64,000 bases of DNA. Source: Acorus gramineus. Its lineage: Eukaryota > Streptophyta > Magnoliopsida > Acorales > Acoraceae. The translations under genes were made by a program, and so were the position numbers. The number at the start of each line of letters is the position of its first letter. Position 1 is the first letter of the stretch. Below are positions 12,501 to 23,202 of the stretch, piece by piece. The stretch spans positions 17,817,979-17,881,978 of the forward strand of contig CM060847.1 of assembly GCA_030737835.1 (NCBI GenBank), read 5' to 3'. The notes beneath the pieces were generated by a model, which saw only the letters and a list, made by a program, of their open reading frames with translations, searched no databases and was not told the DNA's origin.

Positions 12501-15500
12501 AGAAGACAGCAAAATGCCTTACTACAATACAAAACCACCACCATTCATGCATAAACACACACACTTCATATGCAGTAGCAATTACACATAACAACACTAT
12601 CCCAACAGCACCCATATATACACAAAGAGGGGGAAAAAACCTTTGAAAGAAGGGCAGGTTGGCTAAGAAAAAAGGGGAACACCCACACACACCTTCTTTG
12701 CCTCACCTTCCCCCACCATTGATTACACACTCACAAAGCACCACCCACCAATTCCCCTGGCTCCCTCACTCGAGACAACATTCAACACCAAATCAGCCAC
12801 CATTACATAAGCTAAAATGAACAATGAGAGCAGAAGATTGCAATGGAAAGAAGAGTGAGGTGGGGGGAAGAGAATACCTCTTGGAGGAGGAGGAGGAGGA
12901 GGAGGAAGAGAGGTGATGTGGGCTTCACAAGCACAAACACACACCACTTCTCTTCCAACACTCCCTCTCTTCTTTGCTTCATTTCCTTCACTTCTTTGAT
13001 GCACTCTCACCCTCTCTGCCTCTCCTTCTCTTCCACTCCATCTTAGATTTTCCTTCTCTGATTCTCACTCCAAGAAGAGCTCAGCCACAAGAAAATGAAA
13101 ACGAGAGAGAGTGAGCAATTAATACTCACATTTGAGTTAGGTGGGCTAAGGGGTGGAGGGGGTGATTATATGCTATACTCACCACTAATGAGAGCATTTG
13201 AGTGAGAGAGACGGGGAGGGAGGTGAGACTTACTTAAAGTCACCCAAACACACAACAAGGGAAAAGTTGCATGGCAAGCTTTGAGAAATTCCCACCTACC
13301 AAAAATCCAGTAATGACTAAACCCGGATACCAATTGGAACTGCATAATTTCTAAAACGACATCAGAATGCGATGAATATCTACAGGTAGGTCAATGCCAA
13401 TACTAGGAGAATAAATATGCAGTCATAATTTTAAACTGAGCGCTCAAACGTTTTTAAAAAATAAATAAAACACGATATTTGACAACCAAAAAGTGACACA
13501 ATCTTAACAGAACGGGGATCCCCTTGATGAAGACCCATCCATGAATCGAAATAGCCCCTCGCTTTTCCATTGACAAGAACTGACATCCTCATCGTTCCTC
13601 TGCATTCCTTCAACCACCAACACCATCTGGGAGAAAAGCCATTGTCCTTTAAAAATTTCCAAAAGAGGTCCTATCAAAAGGAATCATACGTTTTCTCAAA
13701 ATCTAGCTTGCATAGAAAGCCCTTTCTTTTGCCTTTTTGAGCCCCAGCCACACATTCTTGAGCAATTAGAAAGCTATCGAAGAGGGATCTACCTTGGATA
13801 AAAGGGATTGACTATAATCCACCAAATCTTTGATGACTTTCCGAAGGTGGTTAGACAAGATCTTGGCAATGATCTTATACGCCCCATGTTTAATAGGCTA
13901 ATAAGCCTATATTCCCATACTGATTCCACATCTTTCTTCTTTAGTATAAGACTAATGAACATAGTATTAAGGCAAGTGCGCCCTTGATGGCATTCATAAA
14001 ATTCATGCATCATCTCTACCACGTCAGTACCTTTTAGTTTAGTGGAATTGTATCTTTGCAATAAATAAAAACAGCCTTGTTTTCTTAGTTTTGTGTATTG
14101 TCTCTTATGCATTCTGTATTTGCTGTGTTTATCTGAATGTGATTTCATTGTCATTTGTGCCTTTTTTGTTAGTTAACTTTGTTCGGCTTGTTTGATTTAG
14201 CATTTGGAGTGTATCACAGATATGCAAGTAGTCTCGAAAACAAGAGAATTGATCTCTTTGATGGGGGTGGTGGCGATGGGTTTGGTGAAGAAAATGTTCT
14301 GCTTGCTTCAAGTAAGCTGTCATTTTCCTGTTTTTTTTTTATCAAATGTGTTGTTGAGTCTACCACATTTTCTAGTTTTTGTAAAATAAAATATTGTACT
14401 GGGACATATTTATTGATGGACAGGTGTATCTACTGTTTTTTAATAGTAGGGTATTCTGAGCTTAATAAATTGTCAGTGACAAAGAAACTAAAGTTTTTTT
14501 TTTTTTGAAATAAGATAGACGATCTACCACGATTTTATTAAAATATATCATAATATAAAGTCATTAAGAAAGATAACAAACAAAACAAAAAAAGGAATTC
14601 TGCATATATATCGCTGCTAGAATCTAATTTTACTAAAATATACCTGTTTTGGGAAAATTTGGAGAATCATATTAGAAAGAAAGCCCCAAAAATAAGGAGA
14701 CGAGGGATTTTCTTACAAAGTTAAATCAAGAAGAAAAGAGTGGAGACAAGAAAGAGGGAGAAGTAGGAAATTCATACAAATTGCCCCCAATAGTTACACC
14801 TCAAACCTAGGATTCCCCATAATGGATGGAGTAGCAACTTCCAAGATTAGAGCAACCCAGAAGAGAGGAAATAACCGCCCATGTATTTTCCAAATAAAAT
14901 CTCTTGTGTTGGAAAACACAGTCGTTGTGAGTAAGCCAAATGCTCCAACAAACCGTGTGTGGGACTAACCAATGGAATTTGGTAAGATTGCTATGATCTC
15001 CTCATTTGTGTCTTCTTTGGAACCATCGTCACATGCCTTCAAGAGTGTTGAAAGTACATGTGAACCCAGAAGCCGTACCATCTTCTCCCAAATTCTCATG
15101 CTAAATGCACATTTGAATAAAATGTTGCCTGTTGATTCTTCAAATAAACCACAAAGAATGCAATTAACATTATCATTGTTCGCCCATTTAGCTCGATTGA
15201 TCTATGTAAGGATTTTGTCTAAAGATAGCAATCACATGAATCCCCGATTCTTCAATGGGGCAAGTTCTCCCCAAATAAGACACTCAAATATGGTGGTAGA
15301 AAGAACCATTGCCACATGCCTTCAAGAGTGTTTAAAGTACATGTGAACCCAAAAGCCATACCATCTTCTCCCAAATTCTCATGCTAAATGCACATTCGAA
15401 TAAAATGTTGCCTGTTGATTCTTCAAATAAACCACAAAGAATGCAATTAACATTATCATTGTTCGCCCATTTAGCTCGATTGATCTATGTAAGGATTTTG

Positions 15501-18500
15501 TCTAAAGATAGCAATCACATGAATCCCCGATTCTTCAATGGGGCAAATTCTCCCCAAATAAGACACTCAAATATGGTGGTAGAAAGAACCATTGCCACAT
15601 GCCTTCAAGAGTGTTTAAAGTACATGTGAACCCAAAAGCCATACCATCTTCTCCCAAATTCTCATGCTAAATGCACATTCGAATAAAATGTTGCCTGTTG
15701 ATTCTTCAAATAAACCACAAAGAATGCAATTAACATTATCATTGTTCACCCATTTAGCTCGATTGATCTATGTAAGGATTTTGTCTAAAGATAGCAATCA
15801 CATGAAGCCCCGAATCTTCAATGGGGCAAGTTCTCCCCAAATAAGACACTCAAATATGGTGGTAGGAAGGCTAAAATACCCCTGTTGGAAACCTTAATGC
15901 AAAAACACCAATATAAAATTTTAATCAGTGTATTGGTGCACCTAAAGTCAACTATTCTTTGCAGTGGTTAAGGGGCTCTATTTCTGCAGTATCAAATGGG
16001 TGTGCCCCAATGAGAAAATGAGGGAAGGATCTACCAGGTGTTATTTTAGTTGAGGATAATTTAGACATTTCACAATGTTTGGTTACCCTAGGTAATCATG
16101 GTTGAGCCAGGGCTAGGAATGGCTTGTGATGGACGGGTATGGTTCCACTGACTTAGAATTTTTCAAGGGTATTTTTACACAGGTTTTTAACAAACATTTT
16201 TCAAAAAATGTTTTTAAACAAAATTGGAGGGATGCTCTTGAATAAGCAAGGTGTAACATAACAACAAGTTACATAATAAAATCCCACTAAAAAAATCAAA
16301 GAAGATAAACCCATCATGGCGGGTAGAGAAGAGATGTCTACTACGCCCTTGTGACCCCCGATCCCGTGAACCCCAGTCATCTATGACAATATTTCCCACC
16401 CCAACATTCTCACTACTACCCCCAGCAATTGTAATAATAAAATTCCGTTTGGTTATGCAAAACATAGAGATATATGTCATAACAAAATTTTGTTAAATTA
16501 TTGTCGGCAATCACCACCTATAGTTAAATAGAGGTTGTGCCTATCTATAACAAGTTCATGAGTTCAGCCTCTAAATAAGAATGCCTGCCACATTAGTCAT
16601 TGTTATTTGCTATTTGTATGAACAGTTTTATTTTCTTCTTTTATTTTATTACTGAAGTAGAATTTATATGTATTTATCAGATATGACTAATCAACAGTTA
16701 ATGGATACTGGTAACCGGATGATGGATGAGACAGATCAAACAGTTGAGCGGTCTAAAAAGGTTAGCTTCATCTCTAACACGAGTTTGGAATTAGATGACT
16801 GTTTTTTGAAGAATGGTGCTCCCCAGGATTTGATCCCAAGACCTCTTTCTCAGAGGTGGGAGGTGTTTGCCGACAGAGCTCGGTTCGAAATATAATTAAG
16901 ACATTGTAATGTTGAAATTAGATAACTGTTATAGACTTTTCAAAATTATGCAGCCCCTGAACACGGCCCCTGTAATGGTGGTCAAGTACCACAATCACTC
17001 AGATTTCAAAAATTTTGCTGTACAAACTCCTCATTGAGTATCATTTTTGGAAAAAAAAATGTACTGGCACATTTTATAATTTAGTTAGTTCAATACGTTT
17101 GATCATTTCTAACATTGATGTATTAATTAATTTCATTAACAACACAAATATTGCCCTCAGTTTTATGGTTTTATTGCCTTGATAATTTGGACATTTTCAC
17201 TGCAGCTTTGCTTGCACTTGGAATTGATGTTTTTGTGTGTTAAGAGTTAATAGATATATTTGCTATCTTTTTATGTTAATGTTTTAATAGAGGCTATATT
17301 TCTCAGTTATCAATTTTAGTGAAGGTTGAATAAGTTGATCAACTTTCAGTGTTCCACTAGTTTATTAGATAATATATTGGGCCACAAACATCTGAAAATC
17401 AAATAGACCACATTGTTATTATGTCAATTACACAACTAAAGTTAGGATCATTTCATGGCCCTAGGTTGTTGAAGACACCATTAACGTTGGAGCAGAGACT
17501 TCAGCTGCTCTCAAGGCACAGGTGAGTTATTGAATTATTTTGGTGCCAATAAATCTCGTTACTTTTTGTCCTTTCTCAAGCTACTATGGTGAATCAAATT
17601 CATTTGCTTACTGCCATATCCAGACTGAGCAAATGAGTAGGATCGTAAATGAGTTGGACTCGATCCATTTCTCAATAAAGAAGGCTTCTCAGCTTGTTAA
17701 AGAAATTGGAAGACAGGTAGGACAGGACAGCTCAACTATCTCGAGTTTATTAAAATGTGGATATATTTGTGTTTTCTTAGTCACTATTCTTTTGTTTTTT
17801 TTCTAGGTCGCAACTGATAGGTGTATTATGGCCATGCTCTTCCTAATTGTCATGGGTGTTATTGCAGTTATCATTGTGAAGGTTTGGCATCTATTTACTT
17901 GGATTAAATTTATTGCACTTCACCTATATTATGTTTGTCAAATAATAAACAAAAATGAACAAGTTAACCCCAGTTTTTCCAGCTGTACCTGCTGCTCCTA
18001 CATATCTGTTAAATTGCTTTATTGTATTTTTACCAAAAAAAGAAGAAGAAGGGAGTGCAGTTTTACATGTTTCTGATCAAAGTAGTCAATTTCTTTTTTG
18101 CAACCAGGAATTCTCCTGATTATCTGGCTTGAACAGTAAACCTTTTTTTAATTTTCCAATTGATCTAATAAATTTTCTTATTCAGTAACACTAATTGCAA
18201 TTTCATAAATTTCAAACTATGTCTTTGAGTCTTCGATCCGTGAAATAGCCAAATAGATTTTGGAAATTCCAACTTTTATGTATTTTTGAATGGAAGAATT
18301 CACTATCACATTTACTATGCGCCTGTCCTTGGAAAGAATTGCTAGTTCATATTTGGGGCCCGCCCATGCGATGGACATCATGTACAAAAGTTATATTTTT
18401 AAGTACATTTTGGTCAAATTATATGGGATTTTAAAATACTTTTTTGTTTTGATATAGGAGGCAGATTATATCTGTAGAGTTTCCATTATAACTGTAGGGA

Positions 18501-19048
18501 AAAAGAGATGGTTGGAATTGTGCTTACTGACGATGAGTAGGAGGATTTAGATTGTGGATCTAGACTTCTAATCTATTGAAAATGGGATGGAGGGATTGAG
18601 TGTTATCCATGTTTGAGATTTAAGATAAGATAATTGTAGGGTGGGTTGGATTGCGGTTCTCTGTGTGGGAAAGGAATTCCAGTATAACAAAAAGAAAGAT
18701 TTGAATTGGCTCCTATACAAAAGTATCAACTAAGTTTTTATCCATTAATTTGTGGGAGTAGTGGACCTTAGTTTTTGTTCCAAACTTTGCGCCTATGGAT
18801 TTAATTTTACGTTTCCCACATATATTGGGTCTTTAAGGGCTTAAATGATGTTGCATCCAGTTGAACACCAAAAGTGTATTTTATGGTGCTTGCTTCTGGT
18901 CACTTTGTTTTCTTTACATCTCAAATGACTGATACCGGTCTTTTTGATTCTTCAGCTTATTAACCCACACAACAAAGACATTCGGGATATTCCTGGTCTT
19001 GCCCCTCCAGCAGCCCGAAAACTCCTCTGGCTTCTCAATCAGAGGTGA
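6588..19048 (+). CDS. NPSN11: Novel plant SNARE 11-like Qb-SNARE
   Basis: NPSN11-family Qb-SNAREs act at the plasma membrane and forming cell plate, where Arabidopsis NPSN11 pairs with the syntaxin KNOLLE and SYP71 for vesicle fusion. Ten exons join in frame to 262 aa plus stop: 6588-6661, 6943-7035, 7961-8054, 8192-8229, 14220-14311, 16681-16760, 17465-17521, 17624-17716, 17807-17881, 18956-19048, all with GT-AG borders. The product starts MDLSSINEELANIDGQ. A helical N-terminal region occupies about residues 1-125, the SNARE motif about 135-205 (with NELDSIHFSIKKAS), the membrane anchor about 214-231, and a short tail follows with NKDIRDIPGLAPP. Length fits the family. NRMLNEKKQSM, EENVLLAS and VGAETSAALKAQ match NPSN11 better than NPSN12 or NPSN13 from memory. 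Introns 4 (6.0 kb) and 5 (2.4 kb) are enlarged by retroelements, yet every exon is open. Confidence 0.93.
8465..9900 (-). mobile_element. LINE relic A, C-terminal half (intron 4 of NPSN11)
   Basis: The minus strand encodes pieces of an L1-type ORF2. Near 9840-9780 there is a QYVNDTIL-like version of the YADD catalytic box, followed by an open stretch 9715-9266 with VSGLKVNFGQSNIVG and the GLPL-type block. Near 9220-9070 lies the zf-RVT-like KIQAFMWFIGLEKKILT. The T-rich tract at 8466-8480 may be the reversed poly-A tail. Frames are broken and the catalytic box reads VND in place of ADD, so it is dead. The body continues at 13515 after a solo LTR insertion. Confidence 0.7.
11203..11388. repeat. 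93-bp tandem duplication inside LTR1
   Basis: Two near-identical copies carry GCATAGTAAAACAAAGTATG, CGAATCATACATATGCC and TTATGCCTGACTAATTAA, offset by exactly 93 bp (the GCATAG landmark is at 11208 and 11301), with one or two substitutions. Confidence 0.85.
12884..12906. repeat. (GGA)n microsatellite
   Basis: A run of about eight GGA/GAG triplets within LTR1. It makes spurious Arg- and Pro-rich open frames on both strands. Confidence 0.85.
13515..14050 (-). mobile_element. LINE relic A, upstream part
   Basis: The minus strand carries reverse transcriptase pieces that precede those at 8465-9900: LNTMFISLILKKKDVE and YRLISLLNMGRI near 13980-13880, then RMSVLVNGKARGYFDSWMG and LHQGDP next to the solo LTR. 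These match the order of finger and palm blocks in L1-type ORF2 (FISLIPKK, YRPISLLN, LRQGDPLSP). The element is 5' truncated near 14050, has several frame breaks and lies in NPSN11 intron 4. Confidence 0.75.
14493..15880 (-). mobile_element. LINE relic B with triplicated zinc-binding region (intron 5 of NPSN11)
   Basis: A T tract at 14493-14505 is the reversed poly-A tail. The minus strand then gives the 3' part of an L1-type ORF2, including a zf-RVT-like block (DRAKWANNDNVNCILCG, then ESTGNILFEC), where the usual H of the C-C-H-C zinc set is replaced by N. This block occurs three times because of a 283-bp tandem repeat. The long plus-strand open frames at 14972-15897 are reverse-strand shadows of this repeat and not a protein. 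Confidence 0.75.
15023..15868. repeat. 283-bp tandem repeat, three copies
   Basis: The landmark TAAAATGTTGCCTG occurs at 15118, 15401 and 15684, exactly 283 bp apart. The copies differ by only a few substitutions (copies 2 and 3 are nearly identical), so the amplification is much younger than the decayed LINE that carries it. Confidence 0.92.
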
Positions 19049-19440
19049 AAAAAAGCGATTCTTTCAGCATGCTATGCCATATGTTTACGAGTGACCCAGT
19101 GATGGTTGATGGTTCTTCGTGCTTGTGACTTCTTGTGACCCAGTGATGGTTCTTCGTGCTTGTGACTTCTTGATGATCTACCAATAGAGGTTTTTCTCCA
19201 TTATTCTCTGTGATTCTTTTCAATATATACTGTTATTCAATTTGTCATCATCTTTGTTATTCGTGTGAGGGAAAAAGAATGTTTCATCAGCTGTCTTGGT
19301 GAAACATATTCACTTGACTTCTGCTCTGTCTATGTTAAATCAACCTGACTTTTCCACTCAATGTAATTACACTGTCGTTGAACATTCTTGTTGCCCTGTG
19401 TGTCTCTGTTGTATTGTTCTTTTGGTTGTGGATGTGCGAT
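19049..19440 (+). other. NPSN11 3' UTR and downstream DNA
   Basis: Sequence after the TGA is T-rich and typical of a plant 3' UTR, with an imperfect 38-40 bp repeat (CCCAGTGATGGTTCTTCGTG, near 19096 and 19139). No canonical AATAAA is close; the poly(A) site is not determined. The short minus-strand open frame here is chance. Confidence 0.45.
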
Positions 19441-20220
19441 TGAAACGCCGAGACTTTTTGAATCTTGCATTTTGAACTCAGATTTTAAAAAAATGTTGTT
19501 TTATTAGTTTTTCAATAGTAAGACATTTTGGCCAGAAGAAACAAAATGGTTGTTTGAAAAGTTAAAATGTTGCAAATGTGTTTGGATCTACGTTTAGGAA
19601 TATTTTAGTATTTCAAATGCATAATCTAACCAAACAATGATCCAAACGGGGCCTTTGTGTTTTTAGGTACTCTTTTTTAATACCAAAACTTGGTGATTCC
19701 CCCATTTAATTGAATAAGATCCTTGTAACAGTGTTTTAAAATCTGACCCAACCCGCTCGGTTGAATTGGTTAAATTTTCACCCGCTTTGAATTTTGGTTT
19801 GGTCTACCCTTAAAACCTGATGATATAAAAAAAAAAATCGGTAAAACACAGTATCGGTTGAACCGACGGTTTTAATAAACTAATTACCAATTACGGGTGG
19901 ATTATGTCGAATGATTTTTGTGTGATTTATCACTTGTTAAAATATGAAATCTAATAAGAAATTTCAATTTTATATACTAAAATCATGTTATGATATTAAA
20001 TAAAAGTTTTATGTAAAGACTTTTCAAAATATTTCATATTTTTTATTTAATGATGTTAATTAATGTATTTATTATATTATAATTATGCCACGGTTCAATT
20101 TGGTTGATCCAACGATTGAACCAGTGACCTTAGACCCATTTATTTTTTCAATTCGTTGAATGATTCGGTTTTTAACATTGGTTTCTAATACAAAAACCAG
20201 TTGAACTAGCTTATGTTTTG
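19440..20220. other. Intergenic DNA with MITE-like remnant
   Basis: No gene. The part 19440-19665 resembles a reversed, diverged copy of 4185-4400 (ATCCAAACGGGGCC end). The part 19740-20190 is rich in CCGGTTGAA-like dyads and looks like another degraded dispersed repeat. Confidence 0.35.
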
Positions 20221-20224
20221 AAAA

Positions 20225-20700
20225 ACCGGATATATATATATATAGGGGGCGCGTCGGGGTGCGACCTTGCGCACGGTGCACCCCTCGTGCGCCCCTAATC
20301 TCGACCGTGCGATCGCACGGTCGAGATTAGGGATCGCACGGTCGAGCTTATTTAAAAGAAAAAAACGAAAAAAAAAAAAAAACAAATCACTCTCGAAATC
20401 TCTCTCTCGAAATCTCTCTCTCGAAACCATCTCTCTCTCTCTCTCTCAACCATCTCTCCCGCACGGACCCCCGTCGACGACGGCCACCCTCCGGTCATTC
20501 GACCGCGACCCCCGGCACGTCCGCCCCCGTTGCGGCTCCTCCCTGCGGCCCCCCCTTGCGGCTCCTCCCTGTGGCCACCACCGACTGCTTCGGCCACCGT
20601 CCAACCTCGCTCACCACCACCTGCTTCGGCCACCCCCCTCGTCGGATCTGATCCGCCGGAGGCGACGCCGCCGATGCGCCGGTTTGATTGATTTTTACTT
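20225..20700 (+). other. GC-rich insert with palindrome, TATA-like box and CT-rich leader
   Basis: Immediately after a (TA)n run the base composition changes abruptly to GC-rich, CpG-rich DNA. It holds a 40-bp perfect palindrome (20293-20332), a TATTTAAA box near 20349-20356, a run of CTCTCTCGAAAT repeats (20391-20460), then Pro/Arg-rich sequence to about 20690, after which the DNA is AT-rich and intron-like. The order (TATA, pyrimidine leader, GC-rich block) looks like the 5' end of a transcription unit. The open frames 20267-20761 (plus) and 20352-20633 (minus) have no recognisable domain and probably reflect composition. It could be a captured gene 5' end or the start of a mobile element; I do not recognise a family. 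Confidence 0.45.
20293..20332. repeat. 40-bp perfect palindrome
   Basis: The sequence from CCCTAATCTCG to CGAGATTAGGG is its own reverse complement over 40 bases with no spacer, centre 20312/20313. The half motif ATCGCACGGTCGAG is repeated just downstream (20333-20346). Confidence 0.97.
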
Positions 20701-21198
20701 AATTGATGTTAGGGTTTATCTTGTGTTTTGGTTTTCTTTGATTTGGGGTTTTTCTTACTAAGATTTTCATTATGTGATTTAGGGATTCACTGTGTTCTAT
20801 TTTTCTTTCTTTTTGTTAATTCAGGATTGATTCAGAATTTCTTTTTCTTTTTCTTATTTTAACAATGATTTAGTGTTGATTCAAGTATGATTTGTTGTAG
20901 GATTTTAGGGTTTCTATGAATCTTTTCCTCAAAACAATTTTTATAGGGTTTGTATGAATCTTAAACATTTTTGTTGAGAGCCTCAATGTTGTGTTTTTTT
21001 TTTCTTCTTATTTTAAAAGAATGAACTTGTTTGAATTGTGTGTGGTTTTGGATCATGAGATGGTTAATTATGCAAGATTAAGTTATTAAAAAGATCATGT
21101 TTCATGTACTTGGTTTGCTTTCCCATTGATTCAATTATGATTTTGTGCCATGAAACCTGTTTCAATGTCAACCTTATCATGTAGTTGTTTAGGGAGTC

Positions 21199-22875
21199 TA
21201 ACTGGCTTTGACATTTCTATCACCCTTCTTTGTGAACTTCCCCATATCTGTAGAAAATACTTTGAAACTTCATTCTCCTCCCCAAAGCTAAGCTAATGTT
21301 TTCTCCACCCCTCCAAACCGATAAGCACTGAAATTACAAATTGTAGGTTGATTGTAAAGCCTCATTACATAATTCACATGAGTGAGTGAATATCATCCCA
21401 AGCTGGCTTTCCTCTATTTCTCTTAGATAAATTTATCTGGAGATTGGGAGGGCAGGCTTTCGGGGTGAGTTTGAAGACTTACATAGAATATGGGAAGTGT
21501 GCAAGAGCCTCCGTGCTCATGGTAATAGAAGTTCAAAGGTTAAGGTATCTCAAACTCTCTCACACACCATATCCTGGTCAATATGACTTACTATAGCGTC
21601 GTCATGTTCAAAGATGAGATTCCATACTTTGATAATATATCATTAATATTTGGGAAATGGTCATCCAAGCAATTAAGGAATGGGATCTTCATTGTGCCGG
21701 TGAATGAGATGTCCAAGTGGATAGCTTGGGCTCTTTACAAGTGATGCAGTTCCTATTGCTTGTAATCCTTGGTTATCTTTGTTTTTTATATTGTTTTGTA
21801 TTGTTAGAAGTATTTTCTACATCTTATCAATTGGAGTTTCCCCATTAATAAATCATGGGAACCTCCAACAAAAGGAAAATTCTGGATAGTAGCCACTACC
21901 CACACAAGGCCCTATACTTTTGAGTGGTGACTACACCTTCCCATGGACCCACACTGTGTGATTCCTCTTCTACAAAATACAGAGGGGAAGTGAAGACCCT
22001 AGCAATCTTCTTGTCTAGCATTGCACCCCAATCACCACATTCAAAACATTTTGAACCATGCCCCAACAAATTTGAATATCAGCAAAAACACCTCCTCATT
22101 CAAATTCCAAATCCCTTCTCAAACTAGGCAGCCAAAAAGCCACGCCATCAGAAGCTTGAACAGTCTCCGCAATCCAAACCTCCCTCATTTAAAAGAAGAT
22201 GAACAATTTAATTTCGGCTTGCCCTCACCACCAGAACCCACAAAAGCCTCCGACGAATTTCATTGAAGGCGGAAATACCAGAAAAAACTTGTGAAGAACA
22301 ATTTTGTACGCAAAATAGACTCTACTTTTAGGTTAATGTTGATCTCGATCATCCAAATGAATCCGCACGTCAACAAAAAAAAAATCACCTTTCATGATCT
22401 TTATGAATTCGCACACATAATTTTGGCTTTTCAGAATTCACAAAGAGCCCCTAAAAGAAAGCCCTAGCTGATAAAACCGGTCAAACCAATCAAATCAAAA
22501 CAAGAAACTAATAAAAGCCCTAAAGAGAGAGAAGAGAATCGATCGATTGGAGAGAGGAACCCGAAGGACTTACCAGAGAAAGCTTCGATCGCGGACTCTC
22601 GAGGGTTTCGCAACGGCGATTCTTTTCCTCTTCTTTTTTGGGTGCCTCGGTTTCCGTGCAAGGTTGAGAGTTCGGGATTTTAACATTTTGTTTCACTTTG
22701 TTGAACCGGGGGGGGGCGGATCATCAATCGGACGGACGGTTGTAATATCAGAAGATTCTATTTGTGTGGTTGAGAAGTTTGAGTCCACAGATCGGACGGC
22801 TTCGGTCATCTTAAACCGTCTGTGCGTTCATGAGTTCAACCCCCTAATACGGCACGTCAAATATCGTTACACGCC
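21199..22875 (-). repeat. Left arm of 3.7-kb inverted duplication
   Basis: This 1677-bp arm is the reverse complement of 23203-24878 at roughly 97-98 percent identity by eye. Differences include a 4-bp insertion (GTCC) and different lengths of a G/C homopolymer (22709-22718 against 23347-23360). Read on the minus strand from the spacer outward it holds an upstream/promoter-like region, a GC-rich leader with a splice donor (CTCTG|GTAAGT, exon end 22574), an intron-like start, then a LINE relic (about 21270-21890). The paired short open frames in both arms (for example 22464-22661 and 23415-23612) are duplicate leader sequence and not demonstrated proteins. Confidence 0.93.
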
Positions 22876-23202
22876 TTTTTTTTTATTTTTATCAAAGGTA
22901 GTCCAAATCATTTGAGGTAAGAACTAATCATCTGGGTGTCCACACCGATCCATTACAAAGTTTTTCTACAAACACCTGGATAAGTCGAGGTGGTATCGAA
23001 TACGCCCCTGGAGAACAAACCTATGGTGCCGGTGGGTACACTTTGATTCACTGAATATGCATATATGTCATGTAATTAAATATTTACTTATATATAATAT
23101 AAAATATATAATAAGTATAAGTATACATAGCAGTGAAATCCTGTTACACATTAATCAAGAATTTTACATAACGCATAACGAAACTGGGGACTGTATGCGG
23201 GC
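22876..23202. other. Spacer between the inverted arms
   Basis: A 327-bp unique sequence separates the arms. It contains an AT-rich stretch near 23070-23140 with many TATATAA-like motifs facing both ways. If both arms act as promoters, this is a shared bidirectional upstream region. No gene is visible. Confidence 0.7.

Larger units (their letters stand above)
9905..13509 (-). mobile_element. Solo LTR, long-LTR Ty3/gypsy family (LTR1)
   Basis: A 3605-bp segment begins TGTTACGCC and ends CTTAACA on the plus strand and is flanked by perfect 5-bp direct repeats GAACG (9900-9904 and 13510-13514). The LINE reading frame resumes outside it, which confirms an insertion. Read on the minus strand, its start (TGTTAAGATTGTGTCAC) and end (CCGGGGCGTAACA) match the LTR at 47020-50103, so it belongs to the same family, probably Tekay/Del-like because of LTR length and the Met-tRNA primer site in the relative. 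No internal region remains, which fits LTR-LTR recombination. It contains a 93-bp tandem duplication at 11203-11388. Confidence 0.85.

Noticed and set aside
10400-12800. Phage, CRISPR or bacterial-type features
   Set aside because: The spaced duplications belong to one LTR. No array-like repeat-spacer pattern or prokaryotic gene structure exists in the window.
14972-15897. Three similar plus-strand open frames that look like a tandem-repeat protein family
   Set aside because: They are the reverse strand of the triplicated LINE zinc-binding segment; the minus-strand reading gives the recognisable domain.
16800-16900. GGTTCGAAAT B-box-like motif suggesting a tRNA or tRNA-derived SINE
   Set aside because: No matching A box at the right distance, no cloverleaf and no A-rich tail.
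20267-20761. 164-codon open frame in the GC-rich insert as a gene
   Set aside because: Simple Ser/Arg/Pro composition, no domain, and the opposite strand is equally open.
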